Assembly: GCA_032622095.1 (NCBI GenBank)
Contig: CP136062.1
Location: forward strand, 161,074,875-161,138,874
DNA length: 64,000 nucleotides
Origin: Siphonodentalium dalli
Taxonomy: Eukaryota; Mollusca; Scaphopoda; Gadilida; Siphonodentaliidae
Direction: 5' to 3'
Part shown: in pieces, positions 63,856 to 64,000 of the stretch
Position numbering within the stretch: position 1 is the first letter of the stretch
How the letters are laid out: every line of letters begins with the position of its first letter
Program-made: the position numbers and the translations under genes
Notes under the pieces: generated by a model
What the model saw: the letters and a program-made list of their open reading frames with translations, nothing else
What the model was told of the DNA's origin: nothing
Databases searched by the model: none

Positions 63856-64000
63856 TTAAACCTTCATGACAGGCGCCACGCTGTGGAGAATTAAAGATTC
63901 TGTGCCAGTGCATTTTCTTATATATGTGAGTCTGGCATAAGGAGTCTCAAATTTATAAGAGAATGCACTGGCTTACATGGTCAAAGTAAATATTGTTAGG
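63856..64000 (+). mobile_element. PB-twin type 2, continues past the window end
   Basis: TTAA at 63856-63859, 'accttcatgacaggcgccac', 'gattctgtgccagtgcattt', one hairpin, and 'tggtcaaagtaaatattgtt' at the very end. The right half lies outside the window. Confidence 0.8.

Overview
The window looks like AT-rich intronic or intergenic DNA of a marine invertebrate, most likely a bivalve mollusc. Three things suggest this: one clean spliced exon of an animal DEAD-box gene (DDX1); an L2/CR1-type LINE; and many repeats with recurring phrases such as 'gagttatggccctt', 'accaaatttggtat' and 'gctcacctgag', together with (GTCC/GTCT)n runs and 155-175 bp internal tandem repeats, which I associate with bivalve genomes. 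The species cannot be named from sequence alone. Nothing looks bacterial or viral, and there is no CRISPR array.

The only host coding sequence I can support is one 147-bp exon at 45440-45586 (+), encoding 'LIFCRTKVDCDNLE' and flanking residues, homologous to the start of the second helicase domain of DDX1. Its two neighbouring introns appear to fill most of the window. No other DDX1 exon could be recognised, though exons under about 150 bp are easily missed by eye.

Most of the rest is mobile DNA. I use these working family names. MAR-pal: about 210-bp single palindromes, TIR CAGTAATGCCC, TA target duplication (Tc1/mariner-like). HAT-twin: 250-470 bp elements, TIR CAAGCCTTGAAATAG, 8-bp target duplications (hAT-like), each half itself a palindrome. 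PB-twin types 1, 2 and 3: TTAA target, ends CCCTTT or CCCTTCC (piggyBac-like), built on one shared 70-bp hairpin 'CCAATGCATTCTCTTATATA...' but with three different outer ends. PB-agg: TTAA, TIR AGGCCCACTTAATTTTC. HEL-D, E, F, G and H: elements without transposase that begin with a hairpin, carry a microsatellite and/or 155-175 bp tandem repeats and, where the 3' end is seen, finish with hairpin + CTCTYGTTT in T-rich targets. They resemble Helentron-associated (HINE/'pearl'-type) elements. There is also a PIF/Harbinger-like element with TTA duplication, a 1.7-kb foldback element, a tRNA-derived SINE and a nearly intact L2-type LINE (11.0-13.2 kb).

Layout: 0-11 kb, MAR-pal, HAT-twin and PB-twin copies; 11-13.2 kb, LINE; 13.2-20.1 kb, inverted-repeat element, PB-twin next to PB-agg, and an old local duplication carrying a HAT-twin; 20.5-23.4 kb, HEL-G and short MITEs; 23.4-41.4 kb, HEL-D copies alternating with HEL-F, G and H; 41.7-45.3 kb, PB-agg and PB-twin nests; 45.4 kb, DDX1 exon; 46.3-51.7 kb, TTAA element, foldback element and perfect palindromes; 53.6-60.8 kb, a 107-bp minisatellite interrupted by PB-twin type 3 elements, one of which holds a nest of three further elements; 61-64 kb, more PB-twin copies, one carrying an unexplained long reading frame.

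The most informative result is that the window supplies its own empty sites. Paralogous unoccupied copies show duplications of TA, TTA, TTAA and 8 bp for four element classes, and the order of events at 53.6-60.8 kb can be partly read.
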